The notes below the pieces were generated by a model. That model had not been told where the DNA came from. It saw only the letters and a program-made list of their open reading frames with translations, and did not search any database. Source: Marthasterias glacialis (lineage: Eukaryota > Echinodermata > Asteroidea > Forcipulatida > Asteriidae). Taken from it: a stretch of 64,000 nt of DNA. The stretch spans positions 496,001 to 560,000 of the forward strand of contig OU452232.1 of NCBI GenBank assembly GCA_911728455.2. Reading direction: 5' to 3'. Shown piece after piece: positions 38,711 to 50,391 of the stretch (the first letter of the stretch is position 1; the number at the start of each line of letters is the position of its first letter). The translations under genes were made by a program, and so were the position numbers.

Positions 38711-38809
38711 TTGTTGATTGCGTCGTCCCATGTGAGAATAATGGCCAGTGTGTGGATGGAGTTTGCATGTGTACTGATGGATTGGATGGTAACCTATGTG
38801 AGATGAGAG
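38711..38809 (+). CDS. EGF-like exon, copy 1 (intact)
   Basis: A 99-nt exon, phase 1-1, acceptor GATTACAG, donor GAG then GTAAGC. It encodes one EGF-like module with six cysteines in EGF spacing (DCVVPCENNGQC, then VCMC, then GNLC). Phase 1-1 single-module exons are typical of secreted or extracellular mosaic proteins. It pairs with the VWC exon 490 bp downstream, and the reading phase is compatible. No signal-peptide exon was found, so it is part of a larger or broken gene. The sense-strand ORF upstream of the acceptor is intronic. Confidence 0.7.
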
Positions 38810-39299
38810 GTAAGCAAATACGAGGCCAATACAGAATGCTGATTAAAGTAGAGATACTCCAGCCATTGGCAAATAAAACAATCTCATGTGAATATTTCAA
38901 TCCTATTGTCCTGTTTACGAACATTTTTGATGATAATATTAGTATGACATTTCAATTTACTGCATTGATGGTCAAATGCATTATTCACGTCTTTGTTTCT
39001 GACTGGGGGTAGGTTTATGCTGATTAAGTACCCTGGTAATTTTGTGTATCAATCTGCAAGCAGACCAGTTGGCATCTGGCCAAAGTTTCTCGGGTTGTGC
39101 GTGATTGGTCAGATGAAAGACCAATAAGATCCCTTCTTTTCTTTTATTTTCACACCTCAACAAAATCACAGTAAACATCTCTTAACTTTGTTAAACTACA
39201 TGTAGAAAGTCATTCTAAAAGTAACTCAACCGATAGTTATAAAATTGGATTAATCCCTAGTCTTAAATTGAACTTATTAAACTGTGTTGTAATGTTTAG

Positions 39300-39467
39300 G
39301 TTGTAGCAACAATGGCATTGGATACAGGAATGGTGTAGTCTTGACTGCATTCAACTGTGATGAATGTGTGTGTATCTATGGGGATGTTGTATGTGAACCA
39401 GCTAGCTGCAATACAGAATGTTATGATCCATATCAACCACCAGGAGAATGTTGTCCAATATGTGAAG
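39300..39467 (+). CDS. VWC (chordin-type) exon, copy 1
   Basis: A 168-nt exon, phase 1-1, acceptor TGTTTAG, donor GAAG then GTAAAT. It encodes a complete von Willebrand factor type C module of 56 residues with ten cysteines, including the diagnostic CDECVC and ECCPIC motifs. EGF followed by VWC is seen in extracellular growth-factor-binding or matrix proteins. It could splice to the 77-nt exon at 40610 in phase, giving a 19-residue tail and stop. The full gene is not identifiable. Confidence 0.75.
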
Positions 39468-40609
39468 GTAAATCAGTTCAACTTGGGAAAGTTCATTTGA
39501 CTGAGGTAACATACATTCCCAACAGGAAGATACTTGATTGAGTTCCTTCTGTGGAATGTGTGGTCCCTCAAGTCAAAGGCTAATTGAATCAGTTTGTAAA
39601 GGAGAGACAACTAAGGATATGAGGAAATTTAGACAAATTATCATTGTGTCTTGTGCTTTCTTGTTGAAGTTGATTGTGTGATTTGTGTTCTTAAATTGAA
39701 ATTGTCATTTTTATCCTGTCATTTTACTCCTGCTTTTGTATGTTATATCAAGTTACATTTTACTCTTGCCATTGTACTCTTGCAAACAGTTTTCATTGTT
39801 AATGTATATTGCATCATTTCTACTCACATTATGATGTTTCTTGTGCATTTTGGAGTTTTCATGATATAGTGTGCGTGCAATTTGTTGTCACATTATCTTT
39901 GCTGTAAATTGATTTGAATTTATATCTTGTGCACATTTTGGTTCAAATTGTCATTGGCATTGAAATTGAAAGTTCAATTGGTACTTTGTCTCATTAATGC
40001 TCAGGTATTCATTAGTATTTGTCATTTGATCTTTTGCAGTTTTAGTCAAATCTTTTAAGTTTATTTTTTGTTGTAGTGACACAACTCTTGTTCCTTTGAC
40101 AGATTGATTGTATTTGGGTCAAGTGATAAGAGATAGAGAAACAATCCATCCTGTATTAGCTCCTTGTAGAACCTGTAATTGAAGGGAAAGCTTGCTTCAT
40201 TACAAGATCACAATCCATTGTCCTTAAGCAGTTTACTTGGTGACATCATGCCGGAATTTTCTTTGGCAGATTACAGATGGCATGAAACCCCACTTTTTGT
40301 AACCTCATGTAATTTCATTGTGGAGTGTGCACAGGGCATGCACTCACCGTGCAATGCTTCGTTTCCCCTGTACATACATGGACATAGGGTACTGAAATTT
40401 AGGCTCTAAATTTCCCTGTTTCTGGAGGCTTTTGTGTCATTTTCAATTCCAGACCTTTTGTTGTGAACTGTCTCTGAATAATCCAGGTGAAATCACTGTT
40501 TTACTTTTTTTTGCTAAATATTGGAAGAAATAATACAAGATCGTTACTGATCAATCAAGCTTACCATTTAATAAAGTGACAATAACAAGCTTACGTGTTA
40601 AATTGACAG
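39468..40609. other. Intron-like spacer after VWC exon
   Basis: T-rich, no supported coding. A near-identical block lies at 55881-57023. Short ORFs here (for example 40179-40409) are kept in the copy only because the DNA is nearly identical. Confidence 0.45.
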
Positions 40610-40686
40610 AAAGTGAAGAAGACCCCAAGCTCTGCTACAAGAGAAACACCAGTGATCAAGTCAAGTAAGACAAGCCTACCAAGAAG
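40610..40686 (+). CDS. 77-nt exon, copy 3 of 4: possible C-terminal exon of EGF-VWC gene
   Basis: Joined in phase after the VWC exon it reads (E)SEEDPKLCYKRNTSDQVK then TAA, 30 nt before a GTAAGT donor. An alternative phase-0 reading stays open to the donor but does not match the VWC exon phase. I favour a C-terminal tail, with the remaining splice lying in the 3' UTR. Confidence is limited because no transcript can be seen. Confidence 0.4.
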
Positions 40687-40733
40687 GTAAGTGTTATCAA
40701 TACTATGTTGTTTGTTGTAACCACTGTCCTATA

Positions 40734-40808
40734 ATCAGGTTAGCTTAGTGGTTTCATTTCCTGTCCACCCTCAGTGGACCTTGGTTTGAATCCCACTTCA
40801 GACCAGAG
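40734..40808 (+). repeat. tRNA-like SINE, + strand (copy 3 of 4)
   Basis: TTAGCTTAGTGG A box retained; B box decayed to TTGGTTTGAATCCC. Same position after the 77-nt exon. Confidence 0.45.
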
Positions 40809-43540
40809 CCTTTCATTATCCTTATCCATTCAGTAGCCTTCAGATTCTCCATAGAGTTGTTGATCTTCCAAACATCAACAAGAAGTATCAGGGAAAGACC
40901 CCACTTTATGATCAGTTTTATTTTTAACAAAAGTCAACAACTTGGATTTCTGATTTTAGGTTAAACAAACATTTCTCATTAGCCATCTTTTTGTTGAAAT
41001 ACTGGGCTCCAGAAGGCAATTAAAAATGACTCAAACAAGAAAATTGTGTAAAAAATCTCCTCTTCACATTTACTCATACAGATTAGTGTTTAAATTCAAA
41101 AATTCTCAAAAAACATTTAAGTTTATTTCCACAGTATACTCTATGGATAAGTCAAACTTGAAACCATAGTCTAGTGAAAGTGTCACACATGTACATATTG
41201 AAGGGAAGTTCAGTTTCTACTGTACATATTAGCATTTTTCAAAGTCAAAACCAAAGTACAAAGTGTAGACCTATAGTGTTTGTTAGCCAACAAACACTAG
41301 GTGTATGGGAACAAGTACATGAAATGCTTGCAATTGTCAAATAGTTAACACAGAAAGTTTTTGTCTAATCGGTTGCAACACTAGGTAACAAGTTTTTAAT
41401 TGTGTTATAAGAGAGCACTGTTTAATATTGGAATGACATCATCATTGATACTTGAGGAAGCAACGTGTCAATTGTAATTTCCTACACTGAAACCATGTCT
41501 GTATTACCTTACATGTTGACTACACAGATGAAATTATGGCAGAATTTGATTTTACTGAATACAAATGTTCATGGATTATAATTATAGTGACTATAAAACT
41601 CCAATTGCAACATCTAAAGATACACCTGTTGAGCAAAATTGCTTCAAGTGTTGCAAGTAAACATTGTTTTGCTTCAAACACAATTTTGGAAAGAACTCTT
41701 TAGATCATAGTGGGGATGTTAGTTTGTTTTACTTGATACATGAATACTCTCAAATGAAATCTCCTGCAGTCAAAAACCAACCTATAACGCTGATGATGTA
41801 AACTCAGCATCACATGTGTTTCTAAATTGCTCAGCCTTTAATAATCTGCTTTCTGTTTTAAACATCTTTTATTAATGGAAGTCACTTTAAACCTTACCAA
41901 CATGAAAATCAGTCAGTATGCCAATTTACACTGTACGTGGTTCCAATGAAGGGTGAAGTTCAATCGAGTTCAACGTTTTCCAATTATTGTGTTCATTATA
42001 CACTGCACTCATAGAGTTGTATACAAGTACACGTTCATTGATAACAACCCAGACAACTCAGACAGGCAACAATGCTAGCTGAGCTGCTTGACCTTTGACA
42101 TTCAAGTTCAATGCCATCACACAGTACAGTACAGTAGTATGCATTGACTGTGTACTGTACCCTGTATTGATCAAGCAACTGGGGACATACTGTACATTAG
42201 AAGTACAACGTTGGTATGTACATGACGTAAACGACAAGCGTGCTGCATTCCACAAGGAAATGAGACTCCATTTTGTGTTGAATAAAACAAGGGATAGTCC
42301 TGACAGTAACAGACGTATAGTGAAGTAGACAGTGGTTAACAGTGCTGAGGTGAGTACAGATCATAAACTAGCTGATTCAACTTAGCTCAATACTCTAGAT
42401 TGAGAGGCCTAAATGTAGTACCGGTATACATGATTGATATTATTAATGTTTGTGTACTGTTCCCTGTATTAATCATGCAACTGGCGGGGGACATACTGTA
42501 CATTGTAAGTACAATGTTGGTATGTACATGTACATGATGTACATGTATGGCAAGCGTGCTGCAATCCTAAAGGAAATAAGACTTCATTTTGTGATCAATA
42601 AAACAAGAGACAGATCATAAACTAGCTGATTCAACTTAGCTTACTACTCTAGATTGAGAATCCTACATGTAGATACATACACATAGTATTCACCTTTGTT
42701 GTGATTTTTGAAATGATTTAAATGGGATAATTCAAGAGGCATTTTTTGAAAAGAAATGTTTTTGCTTTAAACTGAAAACAAACATGTGATTTCATTTAGG
42801 GAATATAACTTTGGGTAAGAGGTTTTCAACTGTTTTCTTTTTTCTTTTTTTTTTTAGACCTGGCTCTTAATATTTTAGAAATTATGTTTGGCAGTGAATG
42901 CGTTAAAGTTAAGAACAAATTTGACAGTTTAGCCTCGGCTTACTACAATTTTGTGTCAAATTTATGTTTGTATTGAGCGCAGCGGCCTAGCCAGGGAGGG
43001 GAGGGTACATGTGCCGCCCCCTACAAATTTGTCAGTGCCCCCTTTAAAACAAACGTAAATACATGTAATCATTACAAATATTGTACCTTGACCACCCTCA
43101 CTGAAATGTAATGGCCCCTAATGCCCCCCTAAAGAACAGGTAAGCAAGTAACAATTTTTTTTAATTTCTCAAAGGCCTGTTGCCATGGTAACAGACTTTT
43201 TCATGTTTTGGGCATTTTAGTCCAAATCGGGGGTCTCAAAAACTGTTTTTATCATATTTCTAAAACTCCACCATGCCAAAATTCCAAATCATGTCGCAAA
43301 ACCAATTATATCATTACAAAGTATCATCCTTGCCCTTACTTCAGATTTGTTGAAAATTAAAGCATGCCTTAAAGCATGTTTTTAGAACTTACATCATTTT
43401 AATTTTTACCCTGTTTTTGTCTTTCAATAGGTCAACTTGCCAGGGGTCTCAGAATACTTTCCTTTTTGGATTTGGTTAGAGCTAAGATTGATCTTTTCAT
43501 ATATTGGTAAGAAAAAATAGGGGAATTATATCCTTTATAG
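40809..43540. other. Spacer downstream of 77-nt exon, unit 2/3
   Basis: No supported gene. 41880-42190 repeats sequence at 3230-3540 and 58290-58630. A 77-codon ORF at 42095-42328 is also present at 58519-58752, but its C-terminus shifts frame between copies. It ends near a GAG/GTGAGT donor, so a non-coding exon is possible. GTACATGTACAT-type palindromic runs lie near 42510-42550. A GC-rich dispersed repeat is at 42965-43140. Confidence 0.4.
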
Positions 43541-43544
43541 GCAG

Positions 43545-45175
43545 TACTGCATCAAAAATTGTAATTTTCCCCATAAAACCAAAAAAAAGTGAAAATTGAG
43601 GTTTTCCTTCAATTTGAAGTTATATAAAGTAACGAATCTCGAACCTTTTCATATTTTTAAGAGTGAGTTGCAGGCCTATGATTTACTTCTAATGGAAAAG
43701 CAGCATTTAAATTTTTTCCAACCCCCTCCCCAAGTTGTCTAGCATTCTTCTGGTTTTATTTAAGTGGAATGAAGAGTAAAAAATGAAAGACCACTAATCA
43801 ACTTTTTAAAGCATAATGTATACAGACTCCAATTAAAGCATTATTTTCACAACACTTCAGTCCCTTGAAGCATGTCAACCTTCCAAAAAAAAACTTGAAT
43901 GCTTTCAGTTGGTACATGAAATTGTTTTGTTTTGGTGCCCTCTTTTGTTAAAAGTGTTAGGTTTTACTTTAAAGTAATAATATACCCAAAACGAACACTT
44001 ATCAAGAATCTGGAGCTTTTTATCAAATCATAGGAGTGGGTTGTAAGCCTGTGAATTAATCTTACTTAATGCAGAGCATTGACTAACCTACCCCCAACCC
44101 TGCATGTTTCAGGCTCCATTTTTTAATAAAAAAGGAGTAAGCAATACTTGTTGTGAACTAAATCATTATTTCTACAGAACCTAAAAGCTCCTCTTTTAGG
44201 ATGTGACCCCTGCTTTGGTGTTCAAAGTGTTACTTTATAGCGCTCCCTTTTGATGAATCTCTCTCTAAAAAGAAAAAAAATGAAAATTACACAATATTGT
44301 TTGAAACAGCAATAAATTGGCTCAGAACTATCGTGGTTGTAATTGTGAGCCAAAATGAATACAAGTTATTGGTTGTACACACATTTGTGGCATTGATGCT
44401 GCAGCACACCAGTGACATCCATCAAGGGGGCTTTTAGGTTCTGTAGAAATAATGCATTAGTTGGAGTCTGTATAGATACTGGTTTAATGCTTTAGTTCAC
44501 AAGTATTGTTTCTATTAGAAAATGTAGCCTGAAACATGCTGAGTTGGGGGTTGGAGAAGGGAGGTAGGGAGTTAGTCAATGCCACAAACTAAGAAGAAGT
44601 AACTTACAGGCTTACAACTCACTGTTATGATTTAAAAAAGGCACCAGATTCTTGAGAGGTGTTCCTTTTGGGTACATTGTTAATTTGAACTGAAGAAAAA
44701 ACTTGCATTTCATTTTTAACAAAAGAGGGTACCATAACAAAACAATTGTACTTACCAATTGCAAGCAATAAAGTTGTGTTTTTGAAGGGTGACAAAAAGA
44801 GGGCACCTTAACAAAGTGACATGCTTAAAGGGGCTGTTGGGTTATGTAAAAATAATGCTTTAGTTGGAGTCTGTAACATGCTTTATAAAGTTGACAAGTA
44901 CTGTTTCATTTTTGTGTTCACGCCTTTAAATGAAATCAGAAGATCAAACGCTAAAAAAGTTGGGGAGGGGGTTAAAAATTCCAATTTTGCTAACAAAAAT
45001 GCTGCTTATCCATTAGAAGTAAATCATAGGCCTGCAACTCATTCTTAAGATATGAAAAATTCCAAGATTCATAAAAGTGTTCCTTTTGTTGTGTATTATT
45101 ACTTCAAACTGAAGGAAAACCTTAAATTTCATGTTTCCATTTTTGAGGCAAGATTACAATTTTTGATGCAGTACT
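43545..45175. mobile_element. Foldback element upstream of TRIM gene 3
   Basis: Same inverted-repeat element as 26740-29515. Left arm is about 43545-44275. The spacer is shortened to about 150 bp (a deletion joining TGGCATTGATG to CATCCATCAAGG). Right arm is about 44420-45175. It has only about one 107-bp subrepeat and lacks the 607-bp insertion. It ends about 450 bp before the gene 3 ATG. Confidence 0.75.
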
Positions 45176-45449
45176 TAATGGAGCAGGTACAAACTTAGTG
45201 ATTTTCCTTGAAATCGGACAATCAGCTTGCCTTCTACTTTTTAAGCAACCATCTTTTTCATTGTAAACTAAAATCTGAATTCCCTGTGGTATAAGGAATG
45301 CTGGGTTTTGATAAATACAGCTTCACTATTGGCTTGATTGCCTGAATTTTTGCAGCATTTGGAAGTGTGACCCATGAAGAGCTATAATCACTGAGAATAA
45401 AAAGATTTGAATATACACACTAAATCCTCAGACAAAATTGTCCACCACC

Positions 45450-45624
45450 ATGGTGAGTCCGATACACATGTAAGTAAAACATTTCCAAGACCTCCTTTGA
45501 ATGTATGTTTTGTTCCATTGCATTCCCTCAATAATTTACAGTGCATTTATCATTGTTTTGTTTCCCACCTGAAAGTGATGCATATTTTATTATCTTTGCT
45601 CTTTGATATTCATTTCCAGATAAA
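45450..45624 (+). promoter_or_regulatory. Candidate 5'-UTR splice and upstream ATG of gene 3
   Basis: ACCACCATG is followed directly by donor GTGAGT (45453). The acceptor TTTCCAG precedes exon position 45620. If spliced, the upstream ATG opens a 14-codon frame (MIKWHLLTHQRFQL then stop) that overlaps the main ATG in another frame. In gene 2 the same triplet is GTG, so it would lack this uORF. Confidence 0.35.
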
Positions 45625-46891
45625 ATGGCATCTTCTGACCCATCAAAGGTTTCAGCTCTAGAGAAAATCAGAAAGGATCATCTGGAGTGCAGTATTTGCC
45701 AAGAAGAATACACAGAACCCAAAGTACTGGACTGTCACCACAGCTTCTGTAAACACTGCTTAGATGAATACAGCAATACCAACTACAAAGATGCAAAGCT
45801 GATTGTATGCCCTCTTTGTCGACAGGAGACACAACTTCCTCAAGAGGGTGTTCAAGATCTCAAGACTAACATCATTCTAACTGGTCTTGCATCTCAACTA
45901 CAGCAAGTCAGCTCATCTGAAAACACCAAGTTGATCTGTAAACTCTGTGAGGAAGAAAACGAGGCTACACTCTGCTGTTTTGACTGCCCCATGATCATCT
46001 GTGCAAACTGCAACAAAATGCACCAGAAAATTCCTTCATTATCCAGCCACACAGTAGCTACATTCAAAGATGTTCTTGATGGGAATATTACAAAGAAAGA
46101 GAGAAGACAAAAACGCCATCCAGAATGCCAGACTCATGAAGGTGAAGTGATGTGGTTCTATTGTACAACGTGTGATGTGATGATTTGTCAAGCTTGTACT
46201 GTCATAGATCACTGTAAACCACAACATGAGTATATTGACAGCAACCAAGCCTCATCCACATATAAACAGTCATTGGCTCAACTCATGACTCCCCTTGAAG
46301 AAATCCTGAAGAAACTTGAACAATCTCAAGCAACTGTCTCAACACTGAAAGACAACCTAGACATTGCAGTTGAGAGAACCATGGCAGAGGTGAAGAACAG
46401 AGCTGATGAGATCAGGGCTGAGGTAACAGCTCAAGAGAGTCGCATCATGGATGAAATAAAAACCATCCACAAAGATCGGAACAAGAAATTTAAGGAATAT
46501 GAGCAAACAGTGAGTGTAAACTCACAGCAAATACAGCAATCACTGCAGAAAGCCAAAGATGTCAGCAAGATTTCATCAGCTCCTGACTTCCTTGCACTCT
46601 ATCCTACTATCAGTAAGGACTTGAAATTACTCAGAGGTCAAAATCAACCCAAGATAGATTCTACTCTTTCCCATCTGAGATTCAATCCAGGGGTTTGTGA
46701 CATCACCCTGGGTAATCTCATTGGACTAAGGTGGAAGCTGTGTTTGGAGTTTGATGATGATTTCAAAGGGGCTTTGGGTATTGATGCTTCTCTACCTGGG
46801 GATGAGGTGGCAGTGGCAGACAACAGTAATAGAATAGTGGTAATCTATGACACTAAGGGACACAAGAAGAAAACTATCCAATCATCACACA
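45625..46891 (+). CDS. TRIM-NHL gene 3, exon 1: RING, two B-boxes, coiled coil, first blade
   Basis: First coding exon of a 626-aa predicted E3 ubiquitin ligase, joined to 48325-48938. RING ligands are C22, C25, C37, H39, C42, C45, C62 and C65. B-box 1 ligands are C105, C108, C118, C121, C126, C129, H133 and H142, with an extra C117. B-box 2 ligands are C168, H171, C180, C183, C188, C191, H196 and H201, all present. The RING loop (YSNTNYKDAKLIV), the B-box 1 half (CCFDCPMIICANCNKMHQ) and the B-box 2 region (MWFYC...CQACTV) differ from genes 1 and 2, while the coiled coil is nearly invariant. The first blade has ADNSNRIVV in place of ADYWNKRVV. Intron retention would again add SKFLTKSLI and stop. 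Confidence 0.93.
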
Positions 46892-47201
46892 GTAAGTTCC
46901 TTACAAAGTCATTGATTTAGAGGTATAGTACTTTGTGCAAAGTTCTAACAGAGTAAAAATAAGACTTGATTTGCTATCAGGGTGACAGTCAAAGTGTGTT
47001 TCATGAGAATAATTAGCTATTCTTGTCCAATACTGTAATCAAACCAGAGATTTTATCAAACAATATTTTGATGTCATCAAATGAAATCACTAACTGAAAA
47101 TGATATCTACATGTATATCAGACATGACTGCAATAGATAAAAGGAATAGTCAAAGTGCATGTCATGAAAATGATTGATTATTGCTATTCCATTGTTTTTA
47201 A

Positions 47202-48134
47202 CCCTATCAGGACCGGGCTTTTTTTGGTTGTATGGGGACCGGGGAGGGGCACATAGTGCCCCCCCCCTCCGTATTTTCCAAAGTGTTTGACCGATCTTGA
47301 TGAAACTTGCCACAAATGTTCATTTCACCGAGTTGTACATGATGACGTCACAAAATTTTAAAAAATTGTCACTAAAGGGCGTTTTTGACTGTTTTTTGCC
47401 CATTTTTGGTCAAAAATTGTGTTTTTGCCATTACTTCTGTATTTTTTGTCCGAATGTTTTGAAACCTGGCAAACTTGTACATATTAACAAGATAAATATA
47501 ATTTGAACCTAATTTAGTCATTGGAGTTATCTTTAGGGGGCATAATAATTCATTAATTTATCCCATTTTCGGGAAAAAAATGTTTTTTTGCATTTTTTTC
47601 TCTTAATAATCAAAATGGCCGCCGCCAAGGGCCCAGGGAGAAATGATAGGGCTTGATTGACAAATCTGAAAAATTTTGGGGTCTGAAAAGTAATAAATTA
47701 GCAGGTTGAAAATGTTCCATTGTTAAAAAACTTGATATAATTTGACCCACTAATTACAGGCTGAAAACACAAAATCCAAGATGGCCGCCAAAAATGGCAG
47801 CCATTTTAAATTCCAGAAAACCATTTCAGACTATCACGTGACTCATCACTATCACTTTTCTGGCAAAAAAACAAAATAAGTGGAAATTATATCCAAAAGG
47901 TTTTAAAAATCACTAAAAAAACAGTAAAATCGTGTGACCCAAGGTCAAACAAATGGTTGCCATGGCAACAGATAACCCCCGGTATCAATTATTTTTTGCC
48001 AATATGATCTTAGATATATTTTAGGAAAAGTCAGATAATTTCGCGGTGATCAGACTAAGCGTTCAAAAGTTATGGGGAAAAAATTGGTAGGGAGGGCACA
48101 TTGTGCCCCCCCCCCACCCCCGGTCCTGATAGGG
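47202..48134 (+). mobile_element. piggyBac-like MITE in gene 3 intron (element A)
   Basis: TTAA flanks at 47198-47201 and 48135-48138; 933 bp, full length, with the same CCCTATCAGGACCGGG inverted ends as in genes 1 and 2. Non-coding, with a C-run near the right end. Confidence 0.85.
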
Positions 48135-48324
48135 TTAAAACAAGTGAAATATGAAACAAACAAAGTAAAAAAAAAGGCCTTTAATGACCTGTGAAAAAAA
48201 TTAATTTAAGAATAATTCCTTTTTAAATTTTTTGTAAAAGGCAACTTAAACTGGTCATGGGTATTAATTTGAATGTGAATGATCATTGAATTGAGTTATA
48301 TCCATTTACTCATTTGTTTTCCAG

Positions 48325-48938
48325 ACCCATGGGCTGTTGCAGCATTCCAGAATCAGTTAGTGGTTGTAGATGGAACCAACTCTGTCAAGATGTACAATAA
48401 GAATGGCACAAAGGGATTGGATTTCTACACAGTGCCTCATAGTGAAGTGGGCAAGACAGCAGTATACCTCTGCAGTGTAGCAGTCATGAAGGATACAATC
48501 ATTGTGGGTGATGTGGAGAGGTCAGTTATAACTAAACACAGCTCCAGTGATGGTTCACTCATAGACACTGTTTCAGTTAAGACTCAACCTGTGTACTTGG
48601 CCATTGACAGCAAGGATAGAGTTGTAGTCAGTGGTTGGGACCAACAACAAGTGGACATTGTTGATGACAATGGTGCTACACTAATCACCATCAAACCAAC
48701 CATCAATGGTCAGCAAGTTCAATCCTGCAGAGGTGTATGCTGTGACAGCTCGGCTATCTACATTGCAGTGTGCAATGGGTTCAACACTGGTCATATTCAT
48801 CAGTATGACACTGAGGGTAGATTTCTCAGCTGTATTGCTCAGGGTCTGTACTGGCCATGTGGAATCTCATTGACATCAGATGGGCAGCAGCTGGCAGTGG
48901 CAGACAACACATCAGTGAAGATTTATAACAAGGTGTAA
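48325..48938 (+). CDS. TRIM-NHL gene 3, exon 2: propeller blades 2-6
   Basis: Terminal exon, phase 1, acceptor TTTTCCAG, ending TAA. Variable blade positions read NPWAVA, VDGTNS, YLCSVAV, GDVERS, QPVYLAI, QSCRGV, YWPCGI and ADNTSV. Between them, long tracts are identical in protein and almost identical in DNA to genes 1 and 2. Against gene 1 I count about three silent changes (alanine GCT/GCA and two serine codons) and roughly 20 replacement changes. Several hit two or three bases of one codon (AAC/TTG/TGG at the same site in genes 1, 2 and 3). Confidence 0.92.
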
Positions 48939-49235
48939 TGTTATCCAATAATTAGGATACTGGTCAAATATTGTCTTGTCAAGATACAAATGCTACAAGT
49001 ACATGTACAACATGTACATTGACATGAAATGACCACAATGTGTCAATACTTCTCAATAGAATTCAATTCCCAAAAGATGTGTGTTATTCATTCTTTCATT
49101 CAAACCTTAATCTAATCAATTTCAATTTCATGTAAAAAACTCACTGTAAGTTCAATTGTCTAATAATTTCAGTAAAAGAAACAATATTTTGGTATCAAAC
49201 CTAAATGTAATTAACGCTATATTTATATGTATTAA

Positions 49236-50387
49236 TCCTATCAGAACCAGGGAGCACAATGTGCCCCCCTACCAATTTTTTCCCGTAACTTTTCATCGCT
49301 TAAATTGATCACTGCGAAATTTATTGACTTTTCCCAAAATATATTGAGGATCATATCGGCAAAAAATACATGATATCGGGGCTTAGCGTTGCCATGACAA
49401 CCATTGGTTTGACCTTGGGTCACACGATTTTACTGTTTTTGAGTGATTTTTTCAAACTTTTTGAACATAATTTTCACCTTTTTTTTAATTTCTTTGCCAG
49501 AAAAGTGATAGCGATGAGTCACCTGAAAGTTTGATATGGTTTTGGGAATTCAAAATGGCCGCCATTTTTGGCGTCCATCTTGGATTTTCTGTTTTCAGCC
49601 TGTAATTAAGGGGTCAAATTTTATCAAGTTTTTTAACAATAGAATTTTTTCAACATGATAATTTCTTACTTTTCAGACCCCAAAAATATTTAGATTTGTT
49701 AACCAAGCCTTATTATTTCTCTCTGGGCTCTTGGCAGCGGCCATTTTGGTTTTTAAGTGAAAAAAACATTTCCCCGAAAATGGGATAAATTAATGGATTA
49801 ACACCTTGACTGCCATGCATAATTTCACATGGCATTCCCATTTGCCAAGCGTTATGCGCATGCGCGCATACTGAATAGGTACTAACTTAAATAATTTGAA
49901 TACAAACCTTTTATAGAAGCATGTCCTCACCACCACTGCCAGCAGTGTATTTGTTGCGCCCTCAGTGATGCCAGTGTATTTTATTTACAATGCAAAGACC
50001 TTTTATTCTCTACGAGTATACTCGTAGTGGCAGCAAGTGGAACACCTGTTAGTACGAGTATACTCGTAGTTGGCAGTCAACGTGTTAAAACGTACCCAAA
50101 GGTGACTCCAGTAACTAAATAAGGTTCGAGTTATATTGATCTTGTAAAAATGTATAAATTTGCCAAGTTTCAAAACATTCCGACAAAAAATACAAAAGTT
50201 ATTGGGAAAACATGATTTTTGACCAAAAAACAGTTAAAAACGCCTTCTTGTGACGATTTTTGAAATTTGTTTATGTTATCATATAGGACTTGGGGAAATA
50301 AAAAACTTTTGGCAAGTTTTTTCAAATTCGGTCGATTGCTTTGCAAAATACGAAGGGGGGGGTGCAAAAAGCCTGGTCCTAATAGGG
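49236..50387 (-). mobile_element. piggyBac-like MITE downstream of gene 3 (element B), interrupted
   Basis: Reverse-oriented copy flanked by TTAA (49232-49235 and 50388-50391). It carries AATAAA at 50297-50302 and a nested second MITE at 49802-50084. Without the nested element and one TTAA it would be 865 bp. Confidence 0.84.
49802..50084. mobile_element. Nested TTAA MITE, unit 3 only
   Basis: A 283-bp element with TTAA on both sides (49798-49801 and 50085-50088) and inverted ends CACCTTGACTGCCA at the left and TGGCAGTCAACGTG at the right (one mismatch). Units 1 and 2 retain the empty site GGATTAAAACG. Inside are the 18-bp palindrome CTACGAGTATACTCGTAG (50010-50027) and a 16-bp relative (50053-50068). 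The TTAA target suggests a piggyBac-related family distinct from elements A and B. No ORF. Confidence 0.88.
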
Positions 50388-50391
50388 TTAA

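Noticed and set aside
38652-38924. 90-aa minus-strand ORF opposite the EGF exon
   Set aside because: Shadow of the sense EGF exon, whose splice phases and cysteine pattern are diagnostic.
42095-42328. 77-aa ORF also present at 58519-58752
   Set aside because: Copies share it because the DNA is nearly identical; small indels shift the C-terminal frame, and the sequence is low-complexity around GTACATGTAC runs.
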